Assembly: GCF_009741975.1 (NCBI RefSeq)
Contig: NZ_WPCF01000017.1
Coordinates: forward strand, 1-33,590
Direction of reading: 5' to 3'
Source: Halobacterium sp. CBA1126
GTDB taxonomy: Archaea; Halobacteriota; Halobacteria; Halobacteriales; Halobacteriaceae
DNA length: 33,590 bases
Position numbers and translations under genes: made by a program. This document shows positions 19,825-26,844 of this stretch, piece by piece; the stretch's first letter is position 1, and every line of letters begins with the position of its first letter. The notes beneath the pieces are model-generated. The model saw nothing but the letters and a program-made list of their open reading frames with translations, had not been told where the DNA came from and did not search any database.

Positions 19825-21576
19825 TTACGCGAATTTCCGGACCGTCACGTCCAGCGTGTCCAGATCGAGGATGGGGGCGGTGGCGACGTCGGGGTCGATG
19901 TTGACGGACTTCTGGAACTCGGTCTGGTGCTGCCAGCAGCCGGAGTTCACCAGACGGACGTTGTGGTAGCCGCCGACGCCGAGCTTGTGGACGTGGCCGG
20001 TGTGGAAGACGTCCGGCGCCTCGTCGATGACCAGGTAGTCTTCCTTCTCGGGGGCGACGCGGGTGCGGCCGCCGAACTGCGGGGCGACGTGGCGCTTCTT
20101 GAGGAGTTGCTCCATCGCGCGGTGGGGGTTGTCGTAGGAGACGTCGTCGCCGGGGTACTCGGCGATGATCTCGTCGATGGAGACGCCGTGGTACATCAGA
20201 ATGTCGACGCCTTCGAGGGTGACCGTGGAGGGGTTCCCGGTGAAGCGCGCGTCGTGGGCGCTCATGATCGAGCGGAGTTCCTCGTCGAAGGCGGGCTGGG
20301 GTTCGGCGAGGCGGACGGCGTCGTGGTTCCCGGGAATCATCACGATCTCCATGTCCCCGGGGACGTCCTTGAGGTGTTCCGCGAACGTCTCGTACTGGTC
20401 GTAGATGTCGACGATGTCGAGTTCCTCGTCCTGGTCGGGGTAGACGCCGACGCCTTCGACCATGTCGCCGGCGACGAGGAGGTACTCGACGGCGTCGGCT
20501 TCCTCGGTGTGGAGCCAGTCGGCGAACGCGTCCCACGCGTCCGCGGCGAACTCCTGGCTGCCGACGTGGACGTCGGAGACGAGCGCGGCCTGCACGTGGC
20601 GGTCCGCCGTGGACGGCCGGTGCGTGCGCGGAATGTCGGGGAAGTGGAGTTCGTCCGCGAACAGGATGCCGCCGTCGTCCGAAATTGTCCCTTCGACGGC
20701 GATGACTTCGTCCATGAGGAGTTCGTCGACGTGGGCGGCGATGTCGCGGTCCTTCATCACGAGCGTCGGGAAGACGCCGTTCGTGTCCTCGACTTCGACG
20801 AGCCAGTGGCCGCTGGCGGTCGACCGGATGTCGTTGACCATGCCGACGACAGCGGCCTCGCTGCCGCCGGGCATCGAGTCGAGCGCGTCCGTCGGCCGGT
20901 GGTTGACGCGGCCGCGGAGCTTCTTCGAGAGGCGGTCGTAGCGGTCGCGGAACGTCGCGACGAAGTCCGCGTACTCGCCGGTCCCCGTCGACTCGCCGGT
21001 GACGTCGCCCTCGATCTCGACGCTGCGCTGGGCGTCGTCCCGCGCCGGCCGGTCGTCCCGCCGCCCCGTGGCGTTCCGGCCGTCGTCTCCCCCCTTCGTT
21101 TCATCTGGAGTGGTTGATTCAGTCGTCCAAATGTCCTCGATTTCGTCTCCAGTCGAAGACGTGGTGCCTCGTTCGCTGGTGGCGTCCGCCGCGGCGTCGG
21201 GCGTTTGGCTCGCGGCTGCGGCGCCGGCCGCGGCACCCGCGGGCTCGTCAGAGGGAGCTGGTGGTTCCGCGGGTTCGTCTGTCGGTTCGGTCGTCGCAGC
21301 TGCGGTCGTCCCGTCGGTGGTTTCGGCGGCCGGTTCGTCGGTGGCGTCGTCCGAGGGCGTGTCTTCGGCGGGCGCGTTCGGCGTCGCGTCGTCGAGCACC
21401 GCGCGGACGTGGTCCGTCGTGAGCGTGAGCGCGTCCTCGGGCGCGGCGTCGACCGCGCGCTCGACCGCGGCCGCGGGGTCGCTGGCGCCCGCGAGCAGCG
21501 TCACGGCCTCGCGTTCCGCGTTGTACCCCCGGCTGGTGAGTTCGCGGACGACTCGGACCGGGGGCTCTCGTGGCAC
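19825..21576 (-). CDS. polB: DNA polymerase II (PolD) small subunit DP1
   Basis: The exonuclease subunit of the archaeal replicative polymerase PolD. The 583-residue protein has an N-terminal helical region (1-65), a long low-complexity acidic linker rich in Ala, Thr, Pro, Asp and Glu (about 65-190), an OB-fold region, and a C-terminal calcineurin/Mre11-like phosphoesterase. The metal-ligand motifs are SDVHVGS, GDMVEGVG, PGNHDAVR, LMYHGVSID and HTGHVHKLG, all present, so proofreading activity is expected. The start is GTG at 21576, preceded by a CCTTTTGCTC-like TATA element at about -29. It runs divergently from the signal peptidase gene. An ORB-like sequence is embedded in its linker-coding part at 21089-21113. 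Confidence 0.95.
   Translation of the reverse strand: MPREPPVRVVRELTSRGYNAEREAVTLLAGASDPAAAVERAVDAAPEDALTLTTDHVRAVLDDATPNAPAEDTPSDDATDEPAAETTDGTTAAATTEPTDEPAEPPAPSDEPAGAAAGAAAASQTPDAAADATSERGTTSSTGDEIEDIWTTESTTPDETKGGDDGRNATGRRDDRPARDDAQRSVEIEGDVTGESTGTGEYADFVATFRDRYDRLSKKLRGRVNHRPTDALDSMPGGSEAAVVGMVNDIRSTASGHWLVEVEDTNGVFPTLVMKDRDIAAHVDELLMDEVIAVEGTISDDGGILFADELHFPDIPRTHRPSTADRHVQAALVSDVHVGSQEFAADAWDAFADWLHTEEADAVEYLLVAGDMVEGVGVYPDQDEELDIVDIYDQYETFAEHLKDVPGDMEIVMIPGNHDAVRLAEPQPAFDEELRSIMSAHDARFTGNPSTVTLEGVDILMYHGVSIDEIIAEYPGDDVSYDNPHRAMEQLLKKRHVAPQFGGRTRVAPEKEDYLVIDEAPDVFHTGHVHKLGVGGYHNVRLVNSGCWQHQTEFQKSVNIDPDVATAPILDLDTLDVTVRKFA
21089..21113 (-). repeat. ORB-like element inside the polB linker
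   Basis: Read on the minus strand this is CCACTCCAGATGAAACGAAG followed by six G. It contains the core GAAACGAAGGGG seen at the origin. It falls in the low-complexity linker, where protein constraint is weak. It could be a dispersed Orc1-binding site, or a coding coincidence. Confidence 0.45.
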
Positions 21577-21662
21577 ACCACGTCAGCACGGCGAGCGCGA
21601 GCAAAAGGGTGGCGGTCCGCGAGGGGAAAGTTGAAACGCGGGTGCGGCGAAGAGGCGAGTAG

Positions 21663-22430
21663 ATGACCAACGGCGACGACGTGCCCGACCCGCGGGGCGG
21701 TCCGCGGGCCGCGCTCGCCTGGTTCCTCCGCACCGACCACGGTGCCGTCCTGTTCGTCCGCGAGGCCGTCAGCAGCGCGCTCACCGTCGCCATGGTCGGG
21801 CTGCTGCTGTTCGCCGTCAGCGGCGTCTGGCCGCCGCTGGTCGCCGTCGAGAGCGGGAGCATGCAGCCGAACATGGAGCGCGGCGACCTCGTGTTCGTGA
21901 TGGAGGAACAGCGGTTCGCGCCCGAGTACGCCACCGGCGACACCGGCGTCGTCACCCACGAGACCGCCGTCCGGCACGGCTACAGCCAGTTCGGCGGCCC
22001 CGGCGACGTCGTCGTCTACAAGCCGTACGGGAACGGCCGGCAGACTCCGGTGATACACCGGGTACGCTTCTGGGTCGACGACGGCGAGAACTGGTACTCG
22101 AAGGCCGACCCCGACTACGTCGACGCCGACAGCTGCGAGGCGCTCCGGAACTGCCCCGCGCCCCACGCCGGCTTCATCACGAAGGGCGACAACGAACTGA
22201 CGAACGACTACTACGACCAGGCGCGGGGCATCTCCAGCCCCGTCAAGCCCGCGTGGGTGAAGGGGACCGCCGAGTACCGCCTCCCGTACCTCGGCTGGGT
22301 GCGGCTGACGTTCGCGGGCGCGGTGACGCCGGGGACGCCGACGGGCGTCGAATCCGGGGGTGTGGCCGCCGGCGCGAGTGATGGCTCGCCGGCGAACGCG
22401 ACGAGCACCGCGCTCACACCGGTCACGTAG
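21663..22430 (+). CDS. sec11: Archaeal signal peptidase I (S26, Sec11-like)
   Basis: Membrane-bound serine protease that removes signal peptides from secreted proteins. The 255-residue protein has one clear N-terminal membrane segment (about residues 40-60), followed by the nucleophile motif VESGSMQPNMERGDLV (Ser at about 66). The general base is His in PVIHRVRFW at about 132, in place of the bacterial lysine, which is the eukaryotic/archaeal Sec11 arrangement. ITKGDNELTND supplies the downstream Asp region. The C-terminus (about 215-255) is Gly/Ala/Thr-rich and poorly conserved. Adjacency to the PolD small subunit is also seen in Halobacterium. Confidence 0.9.
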   Translation: MTNGDDVPDPRGGPRAALAWFLRTDHGAVLFVREAVSSALTVAMVGLLLFAVSGVWPPLVAVESGSMQPNMERGDLVFVMEEQRFAPEYATGDTGVVTHETAVRHGYSQFGGPGDVVVYKPYGNGRQTPVIHRVRFWVDDGENWYSKADPDYVDADSCEALRNCPAPHAGFITKGDNELTNDYYDQARGISSPVKPAWVKGTAEYRLPYLGWVRLTFAGAVTPGTPTGVESGGVAAGASDGSPANATSTALTPVT

Positions 22431-22513
22431 CGTAGTTCTCGTTCTGTACGGCTGGAAGGACAGCAGTGGCTGGCGGCGACGAGAGTCGCGGGTGGCTCGC
22501 GCGGGCCGGGCAG

Positions 22514-22786
22514 TCAGTCGACGTACAGCGAGTAGACGATGACCGCGAAGCCGACGGCCGTGAGCGCGCTCTCGGTCAGCACCGCGAGCGTGCGGTCGAC
22601 GGCGAGCAGCTGGTCGGCGATGCCCGCGAGCAGCGACCCGAGGGTCACACAGCCGAAGCCGATGGCGAGCGACCGCAGGGCCGGCGAGCCCGTGCGCTTC
22701 CACGCCTTCAGCGCGAAGTACGTGACTGCGCCGCCGAGCACGAGCGTGATGGTCTTCAACGCGACGACTGGCAAGTAGTGTGTCAT
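22514..22786 (-). CDS. Small haloarchaeal membrane protein, DUF7521-like
   Basis: A 90-residue protein with three hydrophobic segments (about 5-25, 38-60 and 65-88), beginning THYLPVVALKTITLVLGG. It resembles short haloarchaeal membrane proteins labelled DUF7521, found next to winged-helix regulators; the function is unknown. The ATG overlaps the stop of the upstream regulator gene (ATGA), so the two are translated together. The family name is from memory and should be treated as tentative; the membrane nature and coupling are read directly. Confidence 0.7.
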   Translation of the reverse strand: MTHYLPVVALKTITLVLGGAVTYFALKAWKRTGSPALRSLAIGFGCVTLGSLLAGIADQLLAVDRTLAVLTESALTAVGFAVIVYSLYVD

Positions 22787-23157
22787 GTCTCTTTGCTCAC
22801 CTCCGCCCAGAGCGTCTCGAGGCGCTCGTCCGTGGACTCCGAGGGCCGCGTCACGCCGACGTCGAGCGTGCGGTCGTCGTCGAGCTGGATGACGACCTCC
22901 TCGAACACGAGGCTGTACTCCGTCGTGTGGTGGCCGTCCGGCTGGAGCACCGCCCGCTCGTCCAGCAGCGCGGCGTCCGTCAGGAGCTCGAGCTTCCGGT
23001 AGGTCGTCGACAGCGGGATGTCGCACGCCTCCGAGAGCTCCTTCGCCGTCATCGGCTCCTCGAGCGTCTCGATGATGCGCCTGCACCCCTCGTCGTCGAG
23101 CGCGTCGAGGACGGCCTGGAGTTCGGGCGCCTCGTCGGTCCCGAGCGGAGCACGCAT
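22783..23157 (-). CDS. Winged-helix (ArsR/HTH-type) transcriptional regulator
   Basis: A 124-residue DNA-binding protein. ALDDEGCRRIIETLEEPMTAKELSE opens a winged helix, and the recognition helix follows in CDIPLSTTYRKLELLTDAAL; the C-terminal wing and strands read HHTTEYSLVFEEVVIQLDD. It resembles haloarchaeal ArsR-like regulators. I used the ATG at 23157 instead of the adjacent GTG at 23160; the difference is one residue. A GTTAACT patch lies about 29 nt upstream on the minus strand. The product probably controls its own two-gene unit with the following small membrane protein, by analogy with similar pairs. Confidence 0.8.
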   Translation of the reverse strand: MRAPLGTDEAPELQAVLDALDDEGCRRIIETLEEPMTAKELSEACDIPLSTTYRKLELLTDAALLDERAVLQPDGHHTTEYSLVFEEVVIQLDDDRTLDVGVTRPSESTDERLETLWAEVSKET

Positions 23158-23302
23158 CACTCGACGCTCGGGCGTACGGAGAGTTAACTGGTGGTCCGAT
23201 TTTCAGAGTCCGGGAACGTCGTTCTCACTGGCTGGGAACGCGTCCTACGGCGCTGGAATCGCTGCCCCCGGTTATGGGCGTCGAGGGGGTACGTCCACAC
23301 GT

Positions 23303-23310
23303 GAGGTGAT
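23303..23310 (+). promoter_or_regulatory. Shine-Dalgarno site of the doxX gene
   Basis: GAGGTGAT is complementary to the 3' end of archaeal 16S rRNA and lies four bases before the ATG at 23315. It decides for this start over the in-frame ATG at 23309, which overlaps the site. An upstream GGTTATGGG (23269-23277) may be the promoter, giving a short leader that contains this site. Confidence 0.65.
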
Positions 23311-23314
23311 GGGA

Positions 23315-23833
23315 ATGTCATACGACGCGGCTACCCCGTTGAGGAACGACGTCGGGTTGGAACTCTCGGGGCCGTGGGCGGCGTACTGGGTCGCGATGCT
23401 CCGCGTGCTCACGGGGTGGTGGTTCTTCCACTCCGGGGTCGGGAAGCTGCTGGACAGCGGCCTGAACTTCGGCGCCGCGGGCTACCTGCAGGGGATGAGC
23501 GGCACCACGCTCGGGCCGCTCGCGACGTTCCTCGCCGGCTTCCCCGACCTGCTCGGCGCGCTCGTCCCGCTCGGCGAGACGGCCATCGGGCTCGGGCTCA
23601 TGTTCGGCGTGCTCGTGCGGCTCGCGTCGTTCTTCGGCGCGCTGTTCATGAGCCTGTTCTTCGTCGGGAACGCCAGCTTCGGGCACGGCCTCGTCAACAG
23701 CGACCTGATGGGGCTGCTGTTGTTCGTGACGATGATCGTGTTCGCGGCCGGCCGCTACTACGGCCTCGACGCGCTCATCGAGCGCACCGAGTTCGTCCGG
23801 AACAGACCGCGCTTGAAGTACCTACTCGGCTAG
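23315..23833 (+). CDS. DoxX-family membrane protein
   Basis: A 172-residue integral membrane protein with four to five hydrophobic segments. The first helix has the DoxX-type sequence VAMLRVLTGWWFFHSGVGKL, followed by a second helix from FLAGFPDLLGALVPLGETAIG and a third with SFFGALFMSLFFVGN. DoxX proteins include the thiosulfate:quinone oxidoreductase subunit and many proteins of unknown role; none of that activity can be read here. The next gene follows after 13 bases, so the pair is an operon, and both starts have strong Shine-Dalgarno sites, unlike most genes in the window. Confidence 0.85.
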   Translation: MSYDAATPLRNDVGLELSGPWAAYWVAMLRVLTGWWFFHSGVGKLLDSGLNFGAAGYLQGMSGTTLGPLATFLAGFPDLLGALVPLGETAIGLGLMFGVLVRLASFFGALFMSLFFVGNASFGHGLVNSDLMGLLLFVTMIVFAAGRYYGLDALIERTEFVRNRPRLKYLLG

Positions 23834-23840
23834 GAGGTGA
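23833..23840 (+). promoter_or_regulatory. Shine-Dalgarno site of the gene after doxX
   Basis: GGAGGTGA begins at the last base of the doxX stop codon and lies six bases before the ATG at 23847. It is a full match to the anti-SD core. Confidence 0.7.
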
Positions 23841-23846
23841 CAGAAC

Positions 23847-24152
23847 ATGCAATCCAACGACGTCGACCTCGTGGACAGGCTCGCGATGGCGCTGAGCGGC
23901 GGCTTGCTGCTGCTCGGCGTCGTCGGCACCGGCCTCGTAGAGACGTTCGACGGCCCGCCCCGCGGCGCGGCGCCCGTGACCAACGACGCCGGCCAGGTCG
24001 TCGCGCAGCCGACCGTCGACCCGAACGTGCGGACGGCGCTGGTCGTCGGCGCGCTGCTCGTGCTGCTCGCGTACGCGCTCTACCGCATCGCCGTCCCGCG
24101 CGTCGAAGCCGGCACGGAGCGCGCGACCCCCGAGACCCAGCCCGGCGACTGA
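23847..24152 (+). CDS. Small two-helix membrane protein in the doxX operon
   Basis: A 101-residue protein with membrane segments at about 15-32 and 66-83, and an outside-type loop GPPRGAAPVTNDAGQVVAQP between them. I do not recognise a family. Its tight spacing behind doxX and its own strong ribosome-binding site suggest a partner of the DoxX protein. The 211-bp stretch after it, up to the orc1 stop, has no gene and contains two ORB-like strings. Confidence 0.75.
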   Translation: MQSNDVDLVDRLAMALSGGLLLLGVVGTGLVETFDGPPRGAAPVTNDAGQVVAQPTVDPNVRTALVVGALLVLLAYALYRIAVPRVEAGTERATPETQPGD

Positions 24153-24242
24153 CTGCCGCGCTCGGGGCGTCGGGGCCGTCAGCAGTAGTTCGGGGTCGCT
24201 GAGAACGCTCGCGGACGAATCGACGTTCTGCCGTCGAGGAGT

Positions 24243-24303
24243 GTTTCGAGTGGATGGGGCGTCGCCGCGCAGTCGTGGTGTGTCGACGAGAAACGAAGGG
24301 GGA
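24243..24303. repeat. Two ORB-like strings downstream of orc1
   Basis: GTTTCGAGTGG at 24243-24253 is the reverse complement of the ORB left half CCACTCGAAAC. GACGAGAAACGAAGGGGGA at 24285-24303 carries the right half GAAACGAAGGGGG. Neither is a full element, but together with the sites upstream of orc1 they bracket the gene. Confidence 0.4.
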
Positions 24304-24363
24304 CGACTGTCGGCGGTTCGGAGCGAGTGGAATCGGGAGTGAGACTGCGAGCGGAGTCCGCGT

Positions 24364-25857
24364 TCAGTTGTCGAAGCGCGCCTGCACGAACGGCGTGACG
24401 TTCTCGATGTCGCTGAGCCGGGAGTCGGCCTCGAGGACGGCCTCGGTCTCCTCGACGGGGACCGAGAGGGAGATCTCCTTCGTGCGGCCGTACCGGCCCT
24501 TCGAGACGACGACCGCGTTCACGATGCCGAGCATGTCGAGCTCGCTGATGAGGTCGGTGACGCGGCGCTGCGTGAGCACGTCCGCGTCCAGCTCGTCGCA
24601 GAGCGTCTTGTAGATGTTGTACACCTCGCCCGTGTTCACGTTGTGGACGCCGTTGTCCTCCAGCAGGAGGATGGCGTACAGGACGAGCTTGCTCTGGGTG
24701 GGGAGCGTACGGACGACTTCGACCACGCGGTCGAGTTCGATCTTGTCCTGCGCGCGCCGGACGTTCTCCTCGGTGACCGAGTCGGACTGGTCGCGCTCGG
24801 CGAGCTCGCCCGCGGTCCGCAGGAGGTCGAGCGCGCGCCGCGCGTCGCCGTGCTCCTGGGCGGCGAACGCCGCGCACAGCGGGATGACGTCCTCGGAGAG
24901 CGCGTCCTCCTTGAACGCCACCTCCGAGCGGTGCTGGAGGATGTCCCGGAGCTGGTTGGCGTCGTACGGCGGGAAGACGATCTCCTCCTCGCCGAGGCTG
25001 GACTTGACGCGGGGGTCGAGGAAGTCGGTGAACTTCAGGTCGTTGCTGATGCCAATAATGGAGACCCGGGAGTTCTCCAGCTCGGAGTTCATCCGCGAGA
25101 GGTTGTAGAGGGTGTCGTCGCCGGACTTCTCGACGAGCTTGTCGATCTCGTCGAGCATGATGACGGCGACGCGCTCGACGTAGTCGACGGCCTCGAAGAA
25201 GCGGGCGTACACGCGGTCGGTCGGCCACCCCGTCATCGGGACGTCGTCCATCTCGGCCTTCTCCTCGCGGAGCGCTTCGATGCGCTCGTCGACGGCCTCC
25301 GGGGAGTCGAAGTCGAGGTGGTCGTCGTTGTCCTCGTCGGCTTCGAGGACGCTCGGGTCGTCCTCGGCGGCCTCCCGGAGCCCCTGCAGTTCCTCGATGC
25401 GCTCGTCGACGAACTCGCGGTTCTGCTCGATGAACGTGTTCGCGAGCTGCGCGAGCACGCGGTACTGGGTGTCCGTGACCTCGCAGTTGATGTACTCGAC
25501 CTCGCAGGGGACGTCGTACTTCTGGGAGGTCTTCTCGAGTTCCTGGCTGACGAACTTCGCGCTCGCGGTCTTCCCCGTGCCGGTCTTCCCGTAGATGAGG
25601 ATGTTCGACGGCGTCTCGCCGCGGAGCGCCGCGACGAGGATGGTCGCCATGTTGTTGATCTGGTCCTTCCGGTGGGGGAGCTCGTGCGGCGTGTACGACG
25701 GCCGCAGCACCTCCTTGTTCTCGAAGATGGGTTCGCCGCTGAGGAGGTCGTCGAACAGCCCCTCGTCGCCGTCCTCGTCTTCGAGGACGTCGTCGAGGTC
25801 CACCTCGAAGTCCCGGTCGGCGGTTCGTCGGCCGTCCGTCGTCGGTTCGTCTGACAT
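24364..25857 (-). CDS. orc1: Orc1/Cdc6 replication initiator, oriC1 type
   Basis: AAA+ initiator that binds origin recognition boxes and loads the MCM helicase. The 497-residue protein begins with an acidic tail, then DDLLSGEPIFENKEVLRPSY and ELPHRKDQINNM, the N-terminal motifs of Orc1 proteins linked to the main haloarchaeal origin. Walker A is YGKTGTGKTASA near residue 96, Walker B is VIMLDEIDKL, and sensor 1 is IGISNDL. A charged insertion of about 60 residues (roughly 150-215) is typical of this haloarchaeal group. The winged helix at the C-terminus contains LTQRRVTDLISELDMLGI, and the protein ends FVQARFDN. The gene points away from the putative origin, and an ORB-like site lies 10-31 bases upstream of its ATG. 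Confidence 0.96.
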   Translation of the reverse strand: MSDEPTTDGRRTADRDFEVDLDDVLEDEDGDEGLFDDLLSGEPIFENKEVLRPSYTPHELPHRKDQINNMATILVAALRGETPSNILIYGKTGTGKTASAKFVSQELEKTSQKYDVPCEVEYINCEVTDTQYRVLAQLANTFIEQNREFVDERIEELQGLREAAEDDPSVLEADEDNDDHLDFDSPEAVDERIEALREEKAEMDDVPMTGWPTDRVYARFFEAVDYVERVAVIMLDEIDKLVEKSGDDTLYNLSRMNSELENSRVSIIGISNDLKFTDFLDPRVKSSLGEEEIVFPPYDANQLRDILQHRSEVAFKEDALSEDVIPLCAAFAAQEHGDARRALDLLRTAGELAERDQSDSVTEENVRRAQDKIELDRVVEVVRTLPTQSKLVLYAILLLEDNGVHNVNTGEVYNIYKTLCDELDADVLTQRRVTDLISELDMLGIVNAVVVSKGRYGRTKEISLSVPVEETEAVLEADSRLSDIENVTPFVQARFDN

Positions 25858-25866
25858 GATTAGCGG

Positions 25867-25888
25867 TCCCCCTTCGTTTCGTGTGGAG
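25867..25888 (-). repeat. ORB-like element at the orc1 start
   Basis: On the minus strand it reads CTCCACACGAAACGAAGGGG plus GA. It lies 10-31 bases before the orc1 ATG, so bound Orc1 could block the gene. Confidence 0.7.
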
Positions 25889-25982
25889 AGCGCCGCGCGC
25901 CGAGAGGAAGCCACAGACCGACGCGAACGGGGCATTCGAGGCGGTTCAGTGACCGGGCGCTCCAGTTGATGCAGATGAACTA

Positions 25983-25997
25983 ATGGAAACGAGAGGG
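25983..25997 (+). repeat. Partial ORB-like element
   Basis: ATGGAAACGAGAGGG resembles the ORB core TGGAAACGGAGGGG with an altered G-tract. It adjoins the AT-rich string ACTAATAAG (25998-26006), a candidate orc1 promoter on the opposite strand. Confidence 0.4.
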
Positions 25998-26290
25998 ACT
26001 AATAAGTTTCGATGGAATCGGAGCGGCGGCGGAATCCGCCGATCTCGCGACCCGGTGAACGTGCCCGTGTGCGGTCGAGAACCGCAAGATAGCGGTGGGG
26101 TAGAGGATAAGGCCGGAGGTACGGTTCCGGAATCTCGCCTGTCGTCGAGCTGTGGAGACGGGAGAGCCTGCGGTCGGTCGCGCAATCGAGAACTGAAGGG
26201 GACCGTTTCGGGTGCGTGGCCGAGTCGCAGCCGGAGTGGGCGGGGATGGGTGAGTGAGTAGGTCGCGATTGGTCGCGGACTCAGTGGAGT

Positions 26291-26310
26291 TGCACTGGAA
26301 ACGGAGGGGT
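26291..26310 (+). repeat. ORB element (forward)
   Basis: TGCACTGGAAACGGAGGGGT matches the general archaeal ORB pattern (CCAxxGGAAACxxAGGGG). It faces the reverse ORB at 26331-26360, so the two G-rich ends point towards each other. Confidence 0.75.
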
Positions 26311-26323
26311 TGTGGTGCGGGAC

Positions 26324-26343
26324 GGGGTGGCGCCCCCCACCCC
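26324..26343. repeat. G-rich perfect inverted repeat between facing ORBs
   Basis: GGGGTGG (26324-26330) and CCACCCC (26337-26343) are perfect complements around CGCCCC. The right arm is part of the G-string of the reverse ORB. Confidence 0.5.
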
Positions 26344-26360
26344 TTCGTTTCGAGTGGAAC
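26331..26360 (-). repeat. Extended ORB with G-string (reverse), left flank of the unwinding region
   Basis: On the minus strand it starts GTTCCACTCGAAACGAAGGG and continues into GTGGGGGGCG. It agrees at about 27 of 30 positions (hand count) with the element at 26554-26583 in opposite orientation. The G-string matches the halophile-specific extension described for haloarchaeal ORBs. Confidence 0.85.
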
Positions 26361-26389
26361 GGCGAAAGACACCGGGGGAGGGGTCGCAG

Positions 26390-26503
26390 AAAGAGAGTTA
26401 TCTCTAGACGAGAGCAAAGACTAAGTGCTATGTCTAGAAACAGTATCCGTAAACCAAGCCGAACTGCATTTTGGATGGGTGGTATGGTCTAGGACTAGTG
26501 GCT
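26390..26503. other. Candidate duplex unwinding element
   Basis: About 44% GC by hand count over 26393-26500, against clearly GC-rich flanks. It contains TCTAGAC (26403-26409) and its inverted copy GTCTAGA (26432-26438) and two more CTAG tetramers (26489-26492 and 26495-26498). It lies between the two inverted extended ORBs. Confidence 0.65.
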
Positions 26504-26553
26504 TCCCCGGCCGTAACCGCTCGTCTCGTGCCGCCCGGGGTCGGTCTCCTCCC

Positions 26554-26583
26554 GTTTCCACTCGAAACGATGGGGTGGGGGCC
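26554..26583 (+). repeat. Extended ORB with G-string (forward), right flank of the unwinding region
   Basis: It starts GTTTCCACTCGAAACGATGG and continues into GGTGGGGGCC. It is the inverted partner of 26331-26360. It differs from that element mainly by T for A before the G-tract. Confidence 0.85.
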
Positions 26584-26844
26584 ACTCGGCTTATCCTCGG
26601 CACTCACTCACACACCTCCCGTCGCCCTTCCCGCCGCCCGTCTCGCGCCCGTTCAATCCTACTGGCTCTATCCCGCTCGTTCCGTCCTCGACGTCCCGAC
26701 TGGCGCGATCGCGAGCTGTCTACAGACGCTCTCGCGGAGCGCCACGTCTGACGTAAGTTTAAGTCCGCTCGCCGGCTCTCACCTATCAACCGTCCGCATC
26801 CTGCGTCAAGCATACAAGGCGCGGGGTGCGTATGGAGGCCAAGG

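Larger units (their letters stand above)
25858..26844. other. Putative replication origin (oriC1) between orc1 and oapA
   Basis: This 987-bp gap carries no convincing gene. It holds at least four ORB-like elements, two of them 30 bp long with G-strings in inverted orientation (26331-26360 and 26554-26583), around a segment of low GC (about 26393-26500). Position next to orc1 and upstream of oapABC is the known haloarchaeal oriC1 arrangement. The promoters of orc1 (leftward) and oapA (rightward) must also lie here. Open frames inside it have skewed composition and no homologous features. The assignment rests on motif content and gene order, both seen, plus established knowledge of archaeal ORBs. 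Confidence 0.85.

Noticed and set aside
25983-26261. 92-codon open frame within the origin region
   Set aside because: Its composition is that of untranslated GC-rich DNA, it begins in an ORB-like string and lacks a promoter; no homologous feature is seen.
26400-26500. Possible tRNA or structured RNA in the AT-rich patch
   Set aside because: The TCTAGA inverted pair is short and no cloverleaf, T-loop or acceptor stem can be formed.
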